Origin: Gelatoporia subvermispora B
Lineage: Eukaryota > Basidiomycota > Agaricomycetes > Polyporales > Gelatoporiaceae
DNA length: 64,000 nucleotides
Direction of reading: 5' to 3'
NCBI GenBank assembly: GCA_000320605.2
Contig: KB445800.1
Coordinates: 255,028 to 319,027, forward strand
Positions 33,949 through 47,555 of the stretch are shown here, piece by piece. How positions within the stretch are numbered: position 1 is the stretch's first letter; every line of letters begins with the position of its first letter. A model generated the notes under the pieces. That model saw only the letters and a program-made list of their open reading frames with translations. It searched no databases and was not told the DNA's origin. The position numbers were made by a program, and so were the translations under genes.

Positions 33949-34889
33949 CCAGCGAGCGCACGGGACCGAGTTGCGGACGCTCGTGTGGTACCCCAACTGC
34001 GTCGCCAAAGGCTAAAGCTCAGGTGAGCTCCTGTTGACCTTATGAGAAGAAGATTGAAGAGCTCACATATTGCGGCGTATGTATGACCTCCTTGGATCAG
34101 ACCAAGTGGAGGAAAACCGGTCTCCAAATCTCGGCGAACTGAAGCTAGGTGGTCATCTACGCAGGGGAACAGCGCGTCTGTGTACTTCGCGCGTCATTAC
34201 TTCGCGCTCATGCAGACCATGTGGCTGGCAAGACATTGAGGCCCGTGACCACCTTGTCAATCAGCCTCGAATTCTGAACTCGGCAAGTGAGTCGAACATC
34301 CCGTCTCAAACACTTCAAACGACCCTTGGAGGTTACCTTCACATAAATTGTGGACTGTGTCGGCAGTCGTCGAGGCACCATACGGTTATGCCGCTCGCTT
34401 TGTCATGCTATTTTCGACCATCATCGGAAGGCAGCTCCGAGTCGGTGAGCGCACAGCCCCGACATGCGCGACGGAATCTGTCTAATTGTTCGCGTTTTCC
34501 CGGTTTTTGTTGGCAAGCAAGTTTGTATGGATGCATGTGAGTTCTGAAAGGTAAGAACTGGATTATGACATGACCGTGAAGGTGAAGAGGAGGAGACAAG
34601 CTCGACTGACTCGTCACGGATCGGGCACAATGTGCGTGGGAAAGCGACCCCGATCAGGGCAGAATGCCTAAAGGGGCAGTTTGCCACTGCCGGCGGGTTG
34701 CCATCTGCCGCTCGCGTTGAGCTGGGTGCCGCAAGTTGATACCCTTCCCGGTCAATCCTCCCCGTCTATCGCCTTATAAGCCGCGTATACCCCGCCTAAT
34801 CTCTCCTTCTCGCTGCTCGTCTTTTCTTTCTGAACACTGGCTCTCGACCTCCCGCACGCCGCCCGCAAAGCCGCTCTTTAGCTATACCC
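33949..34889. other. Upstream region of the GH16 gene
   Basis: A 156-codon plus-strand frame (34070-34540) has no motif and is not called. A TATA-like CCTTATAAGCC lies near 34772-34782, about 110 bp before the GH16 ATG, followed by a pyrimidine-rich leader. Confidence 0.45.
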
Positions 34890-37096
34890 ATGCACCAGTT
34901 GCTCCGTCTGCTCCCTCTCCTGGCGTCAATCGCCGCAGCAGCAGCCCAGGGTGGGCAGACCTGGTGAACATTCTTTTGCCAAAGTCTGATGCGCTGATTC
35001 TGACAGTTTGACGCGTGATAGTAATGCCACCAAGCTCTGTCCCGCTACAGCGCCCTGTTGCAGTACGTACCCCATATTTCTAACCGGGTTTGTCCTGAAT
35101 CTAACGCGCAAACAGGCGAATATGGATTCTGTGGAACCGGAGACGTGCGTGGGCTTTCCTTTCACTTGAAGAGTTGATGAGAGTGCGGTATCCGAGTTGC
35201 CGAGGCGGCTCGTGTGCGAGGGAGCAGACTGCTTCCGCGGCGGTGGCGCACGAGATGCTGAAGTTATGCACACGAGCATAAGAGGCACGATCATTCCAAA
35301 TGTCGATTTCAGGTGTCGTGGCGCATTGAAGGACACATCATAGCAGGGCCATTACGCCTGTACTCGCTCTTGCAGATGACTATATGCGCGGCTACCTTCG
35401 ACAGAGACGCTTTCTGTCAATCCCACTTTTGATCCGCTCTCCGTGGAGACCTTATTCGATGGTCCAAAATTAGACGTTGGACTTCCCGATACATGCAAGC
35501 TACTCTGGGTGTGCATATTTCAGGTCTCTGGTGTTTCCTTGGTGCACCTTTGCTTTGAAGTGCTGTGACATCAGGTGGCGACTGGGTGACCTGGTGTATG
35601 CGCCCAAACACCTCCTTAACAACACCAGGAGACCACTCCCTATGCTGGAACATCCTGACACTATAAATCCGCTGCATGCGGCATATTCCGTGCGCGTATA
35701 GTCGTGAGGATGTATGGATTCTCTCTATAAACCGGTCAATTCGCTTCTCTCGCGTGTATTACCTGTCATGAGCATCCATTCTGACACCCTCACAGTTCTG
35801 TCTCGGAGGCTGTAATCCCCTTTCCTCTTTCTCCCTCGACTCCTGCATGCCCGAGCCCGTCTGCCAAAGTGCCAACGTGAGCCATTTACTCTTATATCTC
35901 GTGCTGACTGCTGATATCTGGTAGCACACCTTTGCCGACTTCTCGCGCATCCTCTCAAATGCGACGTACTTCGGCGGTAACGCAACCGAGTACGACTGGG
36001 TCGTCAACCAGGGCAACATCATCAACACGAACTCGTCCGGCGGCGAGCTCGAGATGCTCCTTACCCAGGCGAACATGGGCACCCGTCTCAGCTCGACCCG
36101 TTACGTCCATTATGGCCAGATCACCACGCGACGTATGTACACCCAGTACTTGCTTGTCATTCAGTAGTCAGACCAATCTGTTTGCATGCACAGTGAAGAC
36201 CGGCCGCTGGGGTGGTGTCGTCACCGCTTTCATCACGATGTCGGACATCAAGGACGAGATCGACTGGGAGTTCCCCGGTACGCAGACCACGCAGGGTCAG
36301 ACGAACTTCTTCTGGCAGGGTGTCATTCGTGAGTACCGTCATCAGCTAGTTTCGGCGCATATAGTCATCACTATACGCTATACCTAGCTCAAACCACCGC
36401 CGGTACGACTATCGACAACTTGACTGACACGTTCGCGAACTACCACGACTACACGGTGCGCCCTTGTGCCACAGGCCCTTGTGTACAGCCCCCACTTACA
36501 ATATTGCCTTTCCCGGTTGGCCCACATGCCCACAGTTCGACTGGCAGCCCGATACGCTGACTTGGCTAATCGACGGCAGCCCCGTCCGCACCCTAACACG
36601 TGCCTCCGTCACGGACAACACGACGGGCATCAGCCGCTACCCCAGCACGCCCAGCCGGATCGAGCTAAGCATCTGGCCCGCCGGCATCAACTCGTCTGCG
36701 CTGGGTACGATCGAGTGGGCGGGCGGCCTCATCGACTGGAACAACACCGACTACATCCAGAATGGTACGTCCCTTTCTCCTCACCCTTCCCGCCTCCAGT
36801 AGTCGCCATCGCCCCCACCGTGCTCCGGCCGAGCTCACCCGCCCGCGTGCACAGGCCACTTCTCCGCGCTCGTCAAGTCTGTCTCGGTCCAGTGCAACGA
36901 CCCAGCCGCGCCCGGCGCGGGCGTGACCTCGTACGTCTACGGCAAGAACACTACCGCCTTCACGCCGAGCATCGCGTTCTCGAACGCGACGACCATCAAC
37001 GGCGCACCCATGGGCCTTGCTGGCGCCGCGCTCCAGGCTGGCTGGGCAGCTGCCCTCGCCGCGGCGCTCGCGCTTCTGGGCTCTGCGCTGGCGTAG
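34890..37096 (+). CDS. GPI-anchored Crh-type GH16 transglycosylase
   Basis: The product starts MHQLLRLLPLLASIAAAAAQ, a clear signal peptide. A small Cys-rich module follows: GGQTC (intron) LTRDSNATKLCPATAPCCS (intron) EYGFCGTGD, then after a 651 bp intron (35145-35795) FCLGGCNPLSSF and MPEPVCQSAN. The GH16 domain has TFADFSRILSNATYFGGN, the catalytic DEIDWEFPG (the two Glu and the Asp of ExDxxE), and FDWQPDTLTWLIDG. The C-terminus has N-glycosylation sites and a hydrophobic tail (LAGAALQAGWAAALAAALAL) fit for a GPI anchor. Crh enzymes link chitin to beta-1,6/1,3-glucan in the wall, and the layout fits a wall-building enzyme better than a secreted degrader. Confidence 0.92.
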
Positions 37097-38231
37097 GGCG
37101 CTGCCACGGGACACAAATCTATCGGATGTTTGGTGATATGGGCTATATTTGTTTGTTGGTTGTGAGAGCTAGGTGTACTGCTGGCAATATACTACGTTGA
37201 GACTTTGTGTCTGCTGATGGAGATCCGACCATCTAGACCGTTTAGACGACCTCGAGGGCGTCCAACCTTGTAGAATTGCGCAGGTGGGCTCCCAGATGGT
37301 GGGCATAGGCTAAGGCACCATAGCGATTTGTGGCAGCACGGATCTCGCCGATCAAATCACTCCACTGTGTTGCTGGCTGACAGGCAGAATGGAAGGTGTC
37401 ATACATTGGACCACAGGCCAGATATGTTCCACTGTGCGATTGACCAGCGTCCAGTACCCGCGGTAAGGAGTCGCGAACTGTCGAAGTGGGGATCGGCGAG
37501 TGCCTGTCGTGACAACGCAAGGTGGACAAGACGCATGGCATCCGCACCGCCCGGTCCGTCAAGTGCCCAAGTGAGTTGCTTTCCTCACACCGACAAGCGC
37601 ATTGATCACGTTCCTTTGGGCTCGAAAGCGGTAGTCGACGGTGTACCTCTTCAGTTATAGCAGGCGCACGCGATCACTGATAGATATCGATAGCATCGAT
37701 AATACCAACATCTCGAACAGTAGATGGACAATCTAAACACGCCGGATGTCAGGCGCAGATATTTCGCGCCGATATACAGTATCCTTACCTACAAATGTAA
37801 GAGGTATGCTGACACTGGACAGGCATCATGTTAAAATTGCCGTACTGATGGAAGCTTCTCCATTAAATAGGAAATTACTGAAGTGCGCGTGTCCGCTATT
37901 GCGGAGCTGTATGTACGCTCTAGCTCTCGGAGCTCCCCTTTGTTCTTTAGGAGAGGCGCGACACAAGGTGCTCCACCCACGCGTACGTCGCCGCTTACAA
38001 TCTTGTGCTGATACGTTCTTCCGCGGCATACTGTGGCATCGCGAGACAATCGTGATGCAGGAAGCGCGCGTCCTAGTTCGAGCTGTCGATTCTTTGTTCC
38101 AGAAGCTATAAGACGCGAGCTACACCGCAGGCGCACAACGCCTACCCTATCGGATTGCAACCACTTTCGCACACGAGCTCCCTTCCTTCGACTTGCACAA
38201 GTATCTTGTTCCCCGGCACGACGACACAGAC
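37097..38231. other. Intergenic downstream of GH16
   Basis: Frames of 110-121 codons on the plus strand (37328-37660 and 37746-38111) show no motif. The second could be a 5' exon of the following LRR-like gene, but I cannot join it. Confidence 0.35.
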
Positions 38232-39772
38232 ATGGTGAGTTCATAAGCTGGAACAAAGACCGGAATGCTAAGTACTGGCTTCATTGCAATGTATGTGATA
38301 GTCTGACAACGTTGAAGTATTATGGATCTACGGCGACTGTCAGCCGCACGCTCTCTGGATCCATCCCGGTCTCGGAATAGAGGGTGCCGCCCAAATCTAT
38401 CCGAAAGGCCCGCGCTCCGACAAAGTCGCACACCTCCAAATCACCGGCTCAAGCATCGGTCCGCACAGCGAACAAGTCGACGACGGCTGGATGGAGCCCT
38501 TCCCCGAATTTCTCGAGCGGTTTCAGCACATCCGCCACCTCCATCTGAACGACCTCAGCTGGGGCGACATGCCCGAGCGCATGCGCACCTTCCTGCTCAC
38601 CAAGTTGCCGCAGATCACGACGCTCTACATCCGCGCGGTCGACTTCTGGAACTCGAACCAGTTCTTCCGCGTGCTGAACGCGTTCCCGGACCTCCTCGAT
38701 CTATTCCTGGAGAATTACATATTTCATGTGCGCAACCACACCCAGAGCCAAATATCAAGCGAGGGGCTGCTCAATCTCCGAAAACTTCACGTCGGACAGT
38801 ATTCGTGGGACCCCGCGGTTCTGCAGTGGATCCTGGGAAATAGGGCGGGCATCGTCATTGACCAATTCGCCCTCGTGTGGGATTCGCCTAATGTGGATAC
38901 GCCTGTATCCGTCATGCACTCGCTGGCCCCCTATGTTCGGGAATTAATATTGCATCATCACATTCATGAACCGGAAGAAGGTTCGTCTTCGCAAAGCTCG
39001 GCTATGTTCTGCATTAATTGTTCGGAACGCTGCAGAGCTCATGGCTACTCCCCCCGAGCACTATGCGGTGACAAAGAGAAAGCCCATGACGCTTAAGGAG
39101 TATAAAAACCTCCTCCTGGGAGACGAGGAACGCGAACCCAAGCAGAAGGTGTACCGAGCGTGCGAGCCTCCAAAGGACTGGCGCAGTGCGCCGAAGCTCG
39201 TTGAGGACATAATCTCGCAACCTGTCAGACAGAGCGCATTGGAGAACATAGTAGCGAGTGTACTATGGAACAACAGCACGCTCGATCTGCTGGTCATCAA
39301 GGCGATATGCAGCCTCATCTCACCAATGCTGCGGAAGTGCATGATCGTCTTGATCGTACACTCCGTGGAAGACCTCGAGGAGCTCCCGTGGGAGCAGCTA
39401 GATGCCATCCTGTCGGAGGTTCCCGAATGTTTGCTTGGCCCAGGTCGATTTCAGCTAATAATAGAGACATTCCATGACGCGGGGTCGCATGGCGAAGATG
39501 ACGAGGATGACGCCGCACAAACGCCTCAAAGGGGGGTAAGTTCGGTTCTAAAGGACGCTCTCCAAGATAATAGCTCTGACGAAGACTTGCAATTGCGGGT
39601 GAGCGGAGTGAGGGTCGGTTCGAACGATCGATGCGAAATGGATAGAGATCAAGACAAAGACGACAACAAGGTGCACATGTTGTTGCAACGGCTTCCTCGA
39701 GTTGCTGCGCGAGGGTCGCTCGTTGTTAAGGCCGAGGCCACAGAGACGGATGGTTGCCCGTGTTGCAGCTAG
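38232..39772 (+). CDS. LRR-like hypothetical protein (F-box family type)
   Basis: The coding sequence is clear from SDNVEVLWIYGDCQPHALW (about 38304) onward, with LQITGSSIGPHSEQVDDG and repeats such as FQHIRHLHLNDLSWGDMPE and LPQITTLYIRAVDFWNS. An intron at about 38979-39038 (gttcgt to gctgcag) restores one frame from HIHEPEE to ELMATPPEHYAV. The C-terminal part is charged and ends with a Cys cluster, DGCPCCS. The start is uncertain: a strong donor (ATG|GTGAGT at 38232-38240) sits just upstream, so the first exon may be a bare ATG or may lie further upstream with an F-box. Basidiomycetes carry many such genes; the function is unknown. Confidence 0.5.
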
Positions 39773-39950
39773 TTAGACTGCTTTGCTTGCCCTCACCTAT
39801 TCCAAAGCGTCTACCTATGTCGCGACTTAGTCGTAAAACCACATGCAATAATTCATGTATGTACATCGGAATCTATACGGGACCTTAAACTAAGTGACAA
39901 GAGCAATGAGATGCAGGTATGATGCGATGCGACTGCCATGTCCGCTAGGT

Positions 39951-42900
39951 TCAACCGCTGTCCTCATTGTCCACTAGTACAACACTATCGTCGCCCACTC
40001 CGAATGCATCTTCCTGAAACTCCTCTATGAGGTCTTTGGTCTCCTGCATGATGGCCTCCAGAGCCTGTCCCTGCGTCCAAGCCTTTACAGACACATCATA
40101 CTCCCCTTCCATTCCACTGCCGTCGAAGGGTAATAGGGTATCATACCCCATCATGCTCTGTACAAGGCGTACCCGGCGGTACGTCATGCGTACGAGGATA
40201 GGCGAAGAAATAACAGCTTCCCGAGCAATATCCAAGGCACTGCGCTTCTTCGTGCCCCCAGGAGAAACCGAGCGTTGGCGAGTCGGCTCGGCGCTCAAAG
40301 AGTTGGACTTGACTGGTCCGAGATGTACAATGCGTGGGGCGCTGTCGTTCGAGAAGGGGAATGAGGGAGAGACAGGGCTACGGGTGAGAGAATAGCCAGC
40401 CTGTCGATCACTGTCCATAGACCTTCTCGGCGTCGAGGCTTGGAATGCACCTTCGTCAAACATAAGATTTGACAATGACGGCTGCAAGAATGTCGAAGTT
40501 CGTGGCGTGGAGGTCGCCGAAAAGAACCCATCTTCACCGATGGCGCTCCGGCGCGGCTTGGAGAACAGGGTTGAGACCGGGCGACTCTTCGGGCGGATGA
40601 CACTGATAGATGGTGCCGTCTGTTGTGACAATTCCATCTGGAGTTCTGCGATTTTCTCCTGCAGGAAACCCCGCATTTGAATTACGAGCGGCGACCGACG
40701 TAGGCAGAGATGCTCGAAGATTGACCACATCATATAATCGATGATACGAGGTTGACCTATGTGCTGGCGTCTGGTAAAGGAGACGCTTGAGGGAATCAGG
40801 AAAGGATTGTCCTGATCACTTGCTGCAAAGTTGCTCTTGCTCGGTGTGTGCACTGGCGAAGGTGGTTCTGAATAGTCCCTGGTCTTGAATGCGAATGTCG
40901 CGTCGGCATCAACGAACAAGATCTTCAGGAGAGCAGCGATATGCGACCATGCGGATGGCAGGTTTGTAGAGATGACATCCCCCGCACGCACAAGAATAAT
41001 CCTGAGTAATTGCAGCGTCATGGTCAGTGATTTTGCAGGCTTCGTGTCTGTCGGAACTCGACTATCCCCGGATTTCCGGCGGTCCGTACCAGATGATAGT
41101 GACTTCGAACGTCGGGTCGCTTTTTGGCACAAGGATATTGTATACGAGAGCAGCCGCATCCACGCTCGTGAATGGCTTTCACGTCGCCGAGGATCTGCCC
41201 AAGAACTATCTGTAGCAATCTCTGTCGATGTCCGTAAGGAGATCATGAAAGGCAGAATGATTCCTGCCAAGAAGGCATGTGAGGGTGCTCGCTTCTCCAA
41301 TTCGGAGACAATGTCAATGCCTGCCAAAGAAACTGCTTCCACGAGTAAGTTTATCAAGCTGCCTCTGTGGTGGAGGGAGAAGAGTAAGTCCTCAGAAGCC
41401 GCGACCTCGCATGCTTCAAGCCCAGCGTTACAATATTGCCCTACTACTACCCTTGAGAATAAGGGTTGACTGGCAAAGATGGAGTTCGAGGCGAGTTCGG
41501 ATATTACGTCGAACACACCGGAGAAGTCGACCTGGACGCAGTACGCGCTTATAATGGGGGCAATATCTGTGAGGAGAGAGACCACATGTTTGAGAGTAGG
41601 AGGATCCTTCAGTAATAGGTGGCGCAGATAGCCTGCGAGGAACCTGGCGATTTTGTCGGCGCTCGTACGGGCATCCTTCAAAATGATCTTGCTGAGATCC
41701 AAGACATGTTGCGAAGCGCCTAGGCCCAGCTGACCGCCTGCGCGAATAAATTCGATGACTAGTGATAGATAATTGAGGCGCATAGCTAGTAAGTCAGCAG
41801 GAAGAGCGGCAGGAGGCTGCGCTTGGGAGGTGCTGATGACTTCTTCAGGTAGTGTCTCGTACGCTGGATCGATCGTTGGCCGTAGCGGGACATTCTCGGA
41901 TGTCTTCGCTTTCCCGCGAGTGAGAAGAATGAGGCCTAAAGCATCGATACCATCTCGAAGAGTCAAGCGAGCGGGTCTTGAGCCATTGTATAGATGAGGA
42001 GCGAGCAGCAGAAGGAAATGCAGGAAGCGTTCGGCTCTTTGAATACCAGGGTTATGAGCGATTACTGTCAAGAAAAGTCGGACCAGATTGTCGAGTCCAA
42101 ATTTCTTCCACTGGTATTCATCCGGAACCTCAGTCGCGGCGTCCTCCGAATTCGTCTTGCGCAACGATAAGAAGAATGCTTGAGGTACATCTTCCGCGAA
42201 GGTCACCATTAGGGCCTCCCTTTCTGCTTCTTGGTTCATCCCGTGTATCGCAGCCGGATTAGGGGTGTCACGTTCAGGAGACACGCCTTTCAGAGACGAC
42301 AAAAGAGCGAAGACGTTCTTCGATATTACTACGCCGTCGGCGCCAGGTACTGCGATCAGTTGTGAAATGGTGTCGAGGCTTTGAAAAACGAAGGACTCTT
42401 GGTGCAACGAGTAAAAGCGATTTGTGGCGTACTCGATGGCACTGCGGATCCCGAAATGGCTCTCGCATTCACAGTACGTCTTGAAAAGGGCTGGCATAAA
42501 CAATGTATAGCCACCCCCGGATATGAATAGACGGCGGAACCTGGTGCTCGCCAGCATGTACACTGTTTGGGGCATGTAAGTCTAGTGTTCAAAACTCGTC
42601 ACAGTCTCAGCGTACCCAACATGGCATGGGCCACAATGCCAACGTCATCCCCATGCGCTAATAGAATTCGGTTGGCGCCGTCGAGCAGTACCTCGAGTTC
42701 CTCACGGTCGCTCAGATGGCGTGACATGCAACGAATGATCTGCTCGAGTAGTAGTAGGTGACTTCGAGCAAGTGTTAGCGATAGAGCCGTCAGGCTCGGG
42801 TCGAGAGACGGCAAGTCATGCGTAGCAGCTGTACAGTCCTGGGGAACGAAAGTCGGTAAGTTAAGAGTGTCTTGTTCCGGCATAGGCTCCCTTGACGGAA

Positions 42901-45900
42901 GGACAAGCCGCGACAGGTTCTTTCGTATAACCTTGATATCCCCAGGATTGCGTTTGAGCATGTTCACAAAGAGCATATTCTGCGATACCCGGATCATGGT
43001 GACGTATACTAAAGATGGAGGCAAACTATCATCGAAGGGGTTCTGGGTACCCTCGATGCGCCTCGGGAACATAGAGGTGGGTGGATACGCCGAAGAAAAC
43101 CAAAGAGCTCCAGACGGTAATAGTAGGTTGTCCACCTTAGCACGCCTAATTTCTCGAATGGACATCTTGCTCACTTGCAGGACCAGTTTTGCTATTGCGG
43201 GCATGGTGTACGCATATGTCTGCAGAGGATTGACGCTCTCCGAAGATTTGACAGACGACTTTAGGAGACCCGTTATGTGATTCAATAGATGGTGGGCCAT
43301 AATGGGCGGCATCGCAGGCCTCATATCCAAGAAAGCCATGATTGTGGTGACCGCAGAACGTACGTTGGCTTCGTCTCCGGTGAGCTGGTGGAAGACGGTG
43401 CGAGTGAGGACGGAAGGGTCGTCTCGCATGAAATCAAGAACAAGGTTTTGTGCTGCATTTGCAACCAAGAAATCCTCGTCCTTGACCATTTCTACGACAC
43501 GTGGGAATAGCGAAACCATCGTTGTAACAATCACAGGCCTCCGTTTTGGTCCTCGCGAGCGTGACCCGGCGCTTGAGGAATCTCGGCGCATCAGCGGAGC
43601 TTCTCTCGTCTTCGTCGGTGATGGTTCTGGGCTGACTCCAGGGCTAACTCCGGGACTGGGTGAGTCTCCGATTGAGCTAGCATCGTCCGCAGTAGCATCG
43701 AGTTTGTCCAGCTGCATATTAGGAAGAAGCGACATTGGTGTCTTGACCCACTCAAGCTTGGGATCGACCCAGCGGTCCTCCTGAGCCCAACCAATCTCCG
43801 ACAACCGCCGGCGTAGCTCTAGTGGCAGCATATGCCCCTTGCTGTCTTTGATATCGTATGGATCCTCCTCAAGAATGAAGTAGCTAGTACCGATATCCGT
43901 AGGCACAAACAATATTGGAGGGCGAGTGAGCTTGAAAGGCCTGCGATATGAGCGATCGAATATGACATCCTGCGATACCAGCTGATATCTCCAGCTCGAG
44001 ATGGTTGCCAGCCTTCGGACTGCCTTCAGTCGTGCTTCCACTGCTGGACTGTCAGACCGAGTTCAGTCAATAGAAGTCTTGTCACCGAATTATGTTCCTA
44101 CCTAGACAGATCTGCTTCGACAAGTTGAAGGAAACCTGCTGGACTCTTCTCGGCACATTGCATGACCAAGAAGCAAGCCTAGATTTACACCGCGCCATGT
44201 CAGCAGATTGTAGCATAGCGGCGTGAACCGCGTACGGGTGCTATGAGCTTCGAAGCATGATCATCTAAGCATCGCTTCCAAACCACGACGGTAGCTCGCG
44301 CATAATCTTGAGGCTGTAGCAGCCCTGATACAGCCACAAGCAAATCGAACGCATTCGCCAGTAAGGCGTTCTCATCGCTTAGTGCATGCAGAAGCGCCAT
44401 CTGGTTGGGAAAGTCTTCAGGTGATAGACTGGAGGTCTGCGATCCCGTGGACGGCTGTAGATCCATCTTTGGCGAAAAGAGTGTTGTCCTGCGCTATGAC
44501 ACGTCAATCACATGTAGCACGAGCTATCATGATAGCTTACTGTTTGTGGCGCTCGGAATCCTTCTCGGCCCTGTGCGTAAATTGCCCGCAACTTGCTCAG
44601 AGACATTCCGATCTCGTGTTCAACATCGTGCATGGGCTCCCATTCGGCGTGAAGAGATTCTGGTTGACCATGCAATGCCCAAGAAAGAACGTGCGGTAAC
44701 CACGATGCACTATATATGGAAGGTTAATTAGACCAATCCCATGTGTCTGACGATATGAGCACATACGGCCTCAGCGAGCGCGTGATCAACCGGATCTCGC
44801 GAAGAAGTGCACACAGTAGCAGCTGCTGGGAGAAAGAAACGCCGCTTGTCTGTTCCTGTACATGACGCAGTCAAGATCTAGGACGCTCCCGGGACGCAAC
44901 AATGGCTTACTTTTGCCTCTAGCGTCATGCTAATGCGGGCTTCAAGAACGGTTGTAAATTTGACGACGCTAGAGGACTGCATAGTATATTAGAAGGAGCT
45001 GATTATGTTGCTGATTCATCCGGAGCTTACCGGTGAGGAGTCCTTTGCCAGTCTGATACGATGCAACCGCGCAATGAGCTCCAGCAGGAGGAGCAGCTGT
45101 CCGACTCTAGCTCTAGGCCGATGCCCATCTTCGCTCTTCAACTTCGGAGTATTCACATCGCTCATGAGTGCCACTGACATCATATCTGCATCTCTGGTCC
45201 AGAAATCCGCGATGTACTTGTCAAGAATTGACAACACACAAAGCTGGTTTGCAATAGTGATGTCCTTGGTCGATGCAGCACAAGTGAACAATGGCTTGAA
45301 GAAAAGCTTGGGGTATGCGCGAGAGACGAATTCTAAGAAGTTCGTCATCGAGTAGCAAGGGAATTCCGGTGGTGACGAGATGAGTCGCTGAGGGGACATT
45401 TCAGACCCTATACTACTTCGACGATACGCTAAACATGCTTACATCGTGGAGCAGAGGTAGCATGTAGGACACTAAAGGACGCCGGAGGTCCTCTGGGTAG
45501 GTGGCTACGACTGATGACAGGAACCTCAGGACGGCCGGCCATTCTCCGTCTGTGATCTATCGAGAAAGCAGTGTTACTACATCTATCATGGCAGTGATAC
45601 AATTTCATGATACTCACGAGATTTTTCAATGTCTGCTCGACACTCGACTTCCATCCGTTTGCGTCCTCGTACCAGTTAGACAGGTGCATCAACAAATACT
45701 CTTGTTCTGGGCAATCTTTGACGCAAAGCAATTCCAGGACAAGTCGAATGACGTTGCTTTGGATTTCTGTTGGATCAGCGCCACGTATTGCCTCTACTTC
45801 GGGCAGAAGGCGAGTGCGCAAGATGCGGATTATCACCTCTGCGTCGCCGAGTACAGCAGGACTGTCTGGCGACGTGTCAGACAATAGGGCAAGAGCGGAC

Positions 45901-47555
45901 TTCATGAACGTCTTTAGCTTGCGCCAGTGGATGCACGAGAGTAGACGCGTGAGCGATGCTCCAGGTTCGGGTAGCGACCAGTACTCCTACACGACGCTCA
46001 CGTTAATGACCATACCTTTGCCAAGATGGCGCCCGAGCTACGAACCTCAAGAAAGTTCCGCAATATCCAACGCTTGGTTGACTGAGAACCAATGTCGAAG
46101 AAGCATACGGCGCTTTCGGATATGATCGCATCCCGCGTCTGCCTATCCGTATCGTCTTTGGAGGGCCGCGCACCGTATTCTTTCTCCACAGAAGATTGTG
46201 ACGGTGTGCCGCACTTACCGTCCCTGATTGCCGCAATGTAGGCCCTGAAAGACTCAGCTTCGTGCGCGGACTTAGGTGAGGACGATAGTGCAAGCATAAG
46301 TGAGAACATTGCTTGCAAGAGCGTCTGCAAAATCACGGGAGTGGATGCTTCGAAGATCTTGTCTCGAGAAAAAAGAAGCGCAGAGAGCGCCCCGAGAACA
46401 CGTATTCGTGATCCCGTGTCAACGGATGCTGCCTTGCAACACCACAAGCAGCGATCTAACTCCGCCTTGCATTATCTCAGTCAGACGGGGAGCGACGAGC
46501 ACAGGAGATCCACTCACCTCATCTGAGGACGACCGCCATGTTCTGAACACGTACTCAAACGTCTCCACGGCCATCTCCTGCTCAGCCTCGGCCCTGTCTA
46601 ATCGGTAAGGCCCCAAGAACGGCACCAGGAGCGCGGACAGCACTTGTGTCTCCAAAGGAAGGAATTGAGGCCGTTTCATGGACATGGTGGAGGTCAGGGC
46701 TCGCGTGATGTGCGTCACGGACGGTGTTGCGCGCGAGCCCAACGCCATGGACTGTATCGACTGCGGGCGTCGTATTCCGGACTTCTGTGTGGGCACCGCC
46801 GAGACGTTCGTGCTGGATGCAAGAGGTAGGGATGCCACCGAAGACATAAACGGCAGATGGAGTGAGGACCCGACCGTGCCCTGCGACGCCTCCCGCTCGA
46901 ACTTGGGGCGCAGCTGCATCTCGCCGAAGCGCACCGCCCAGCACGCCTTGCGGATTTCCTCCGTCAGCCGACGCGAGTCGTCCACCGCGACCTCGCGCGC
47001 CTGGTCAACGACATTGCGGAACAGCCGCTTCTGCGCCTGCGCAAAGCGGTGGCTCCGCGGAGTCTGCGCGCGGGGCTGCGAGCTGATGGAGGATGCAGGG
47101 GACTCGGGTCGGGTTGGTGGAACGAGACTTTCTGTGTCGTCGACACTGGGCAAGACGTGGTGGCGGAGGGTATCCCACCGTTTACGACCCGGGGAAGGCG
47201 GCGGTGGAATACTGGACTCAGTCGATGCCAGGCTTGCTCTGCTGCTTGTGAACTTGATGGGACGAGGTGCATGGATCCTGACCGCATTCTCCAATAGTCG
47301 ACCATCGACAGCCTCGTCTGGAGGCTGAGAATCCTTTTCCGACCACGGTGTTACTTCAGTGTCGACCAGACTACGTGGTTCCTCATGATGTGTCGGCAGA
47401 GTGGCAGAGGAGGCGTTTCGTCCATGTTTCTCAGCTCCTGAGCTGAGTGTCTCTGGATCAGAGCCTGATTTTTCCCTCTTCAGAGAATCGAGAGAGAACA
47501 ATCGTTTCGGAAGAGGTCGACCACCAGACGGCTTTTTGGATTTGGGGGTCGACAT
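39951..47555 (-). CDS. Very large helical-repeat (HEAT/ARM-like) protein
   Basis: One gene of about 7.6 kb and well over 2000 codons, with long open exons (874 and 480 codons) separated by short introns. The N-terminus MSTPKSKKPSGGRPLPKR is disordered and Ser/Pro-rich for about 170 residues. A conserved-looking segment follows (RLFRNVVDQAREVAV, LTEEIRKACWAVRFGE), then HEAT-like helices, for example LFPRVVEMVKDEDFLVANAA and MAHHLLNHITGLLKSS. The C-terminal third again has long helices plus a Ser-rich linker and ends VGDDSVVLVDNEDSG. There are no catalytic motifs or membrane segments. The architecture suggests a large scaffold. UNC80-like proteins, which exist as giant helical scaffolds, are one guess that I cannot confirm. 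Intermediate exon joins (44.5-46.0 kb) are not all resolved. Confidence 0.6.

Noticed and set aside
34070..34540. 156-codon plus-strand frame upstream of GH16
   Set aside because: It has no recognisable motif, no TATA context and irregular composition. It is probably chance.
38979..39038. Apparent frameshift in the LRR-like gene at 38.2-39.8 kb
   Set aside because: A GT-AG intron of 60 bp fits the phase and restores a single frame, so no mutation needs to be invoked.
46678..47328. 216-codon plus-strand frame
   Set aside because: It is the antisense shadow of the giant gene's first exon and has no motif of its own.
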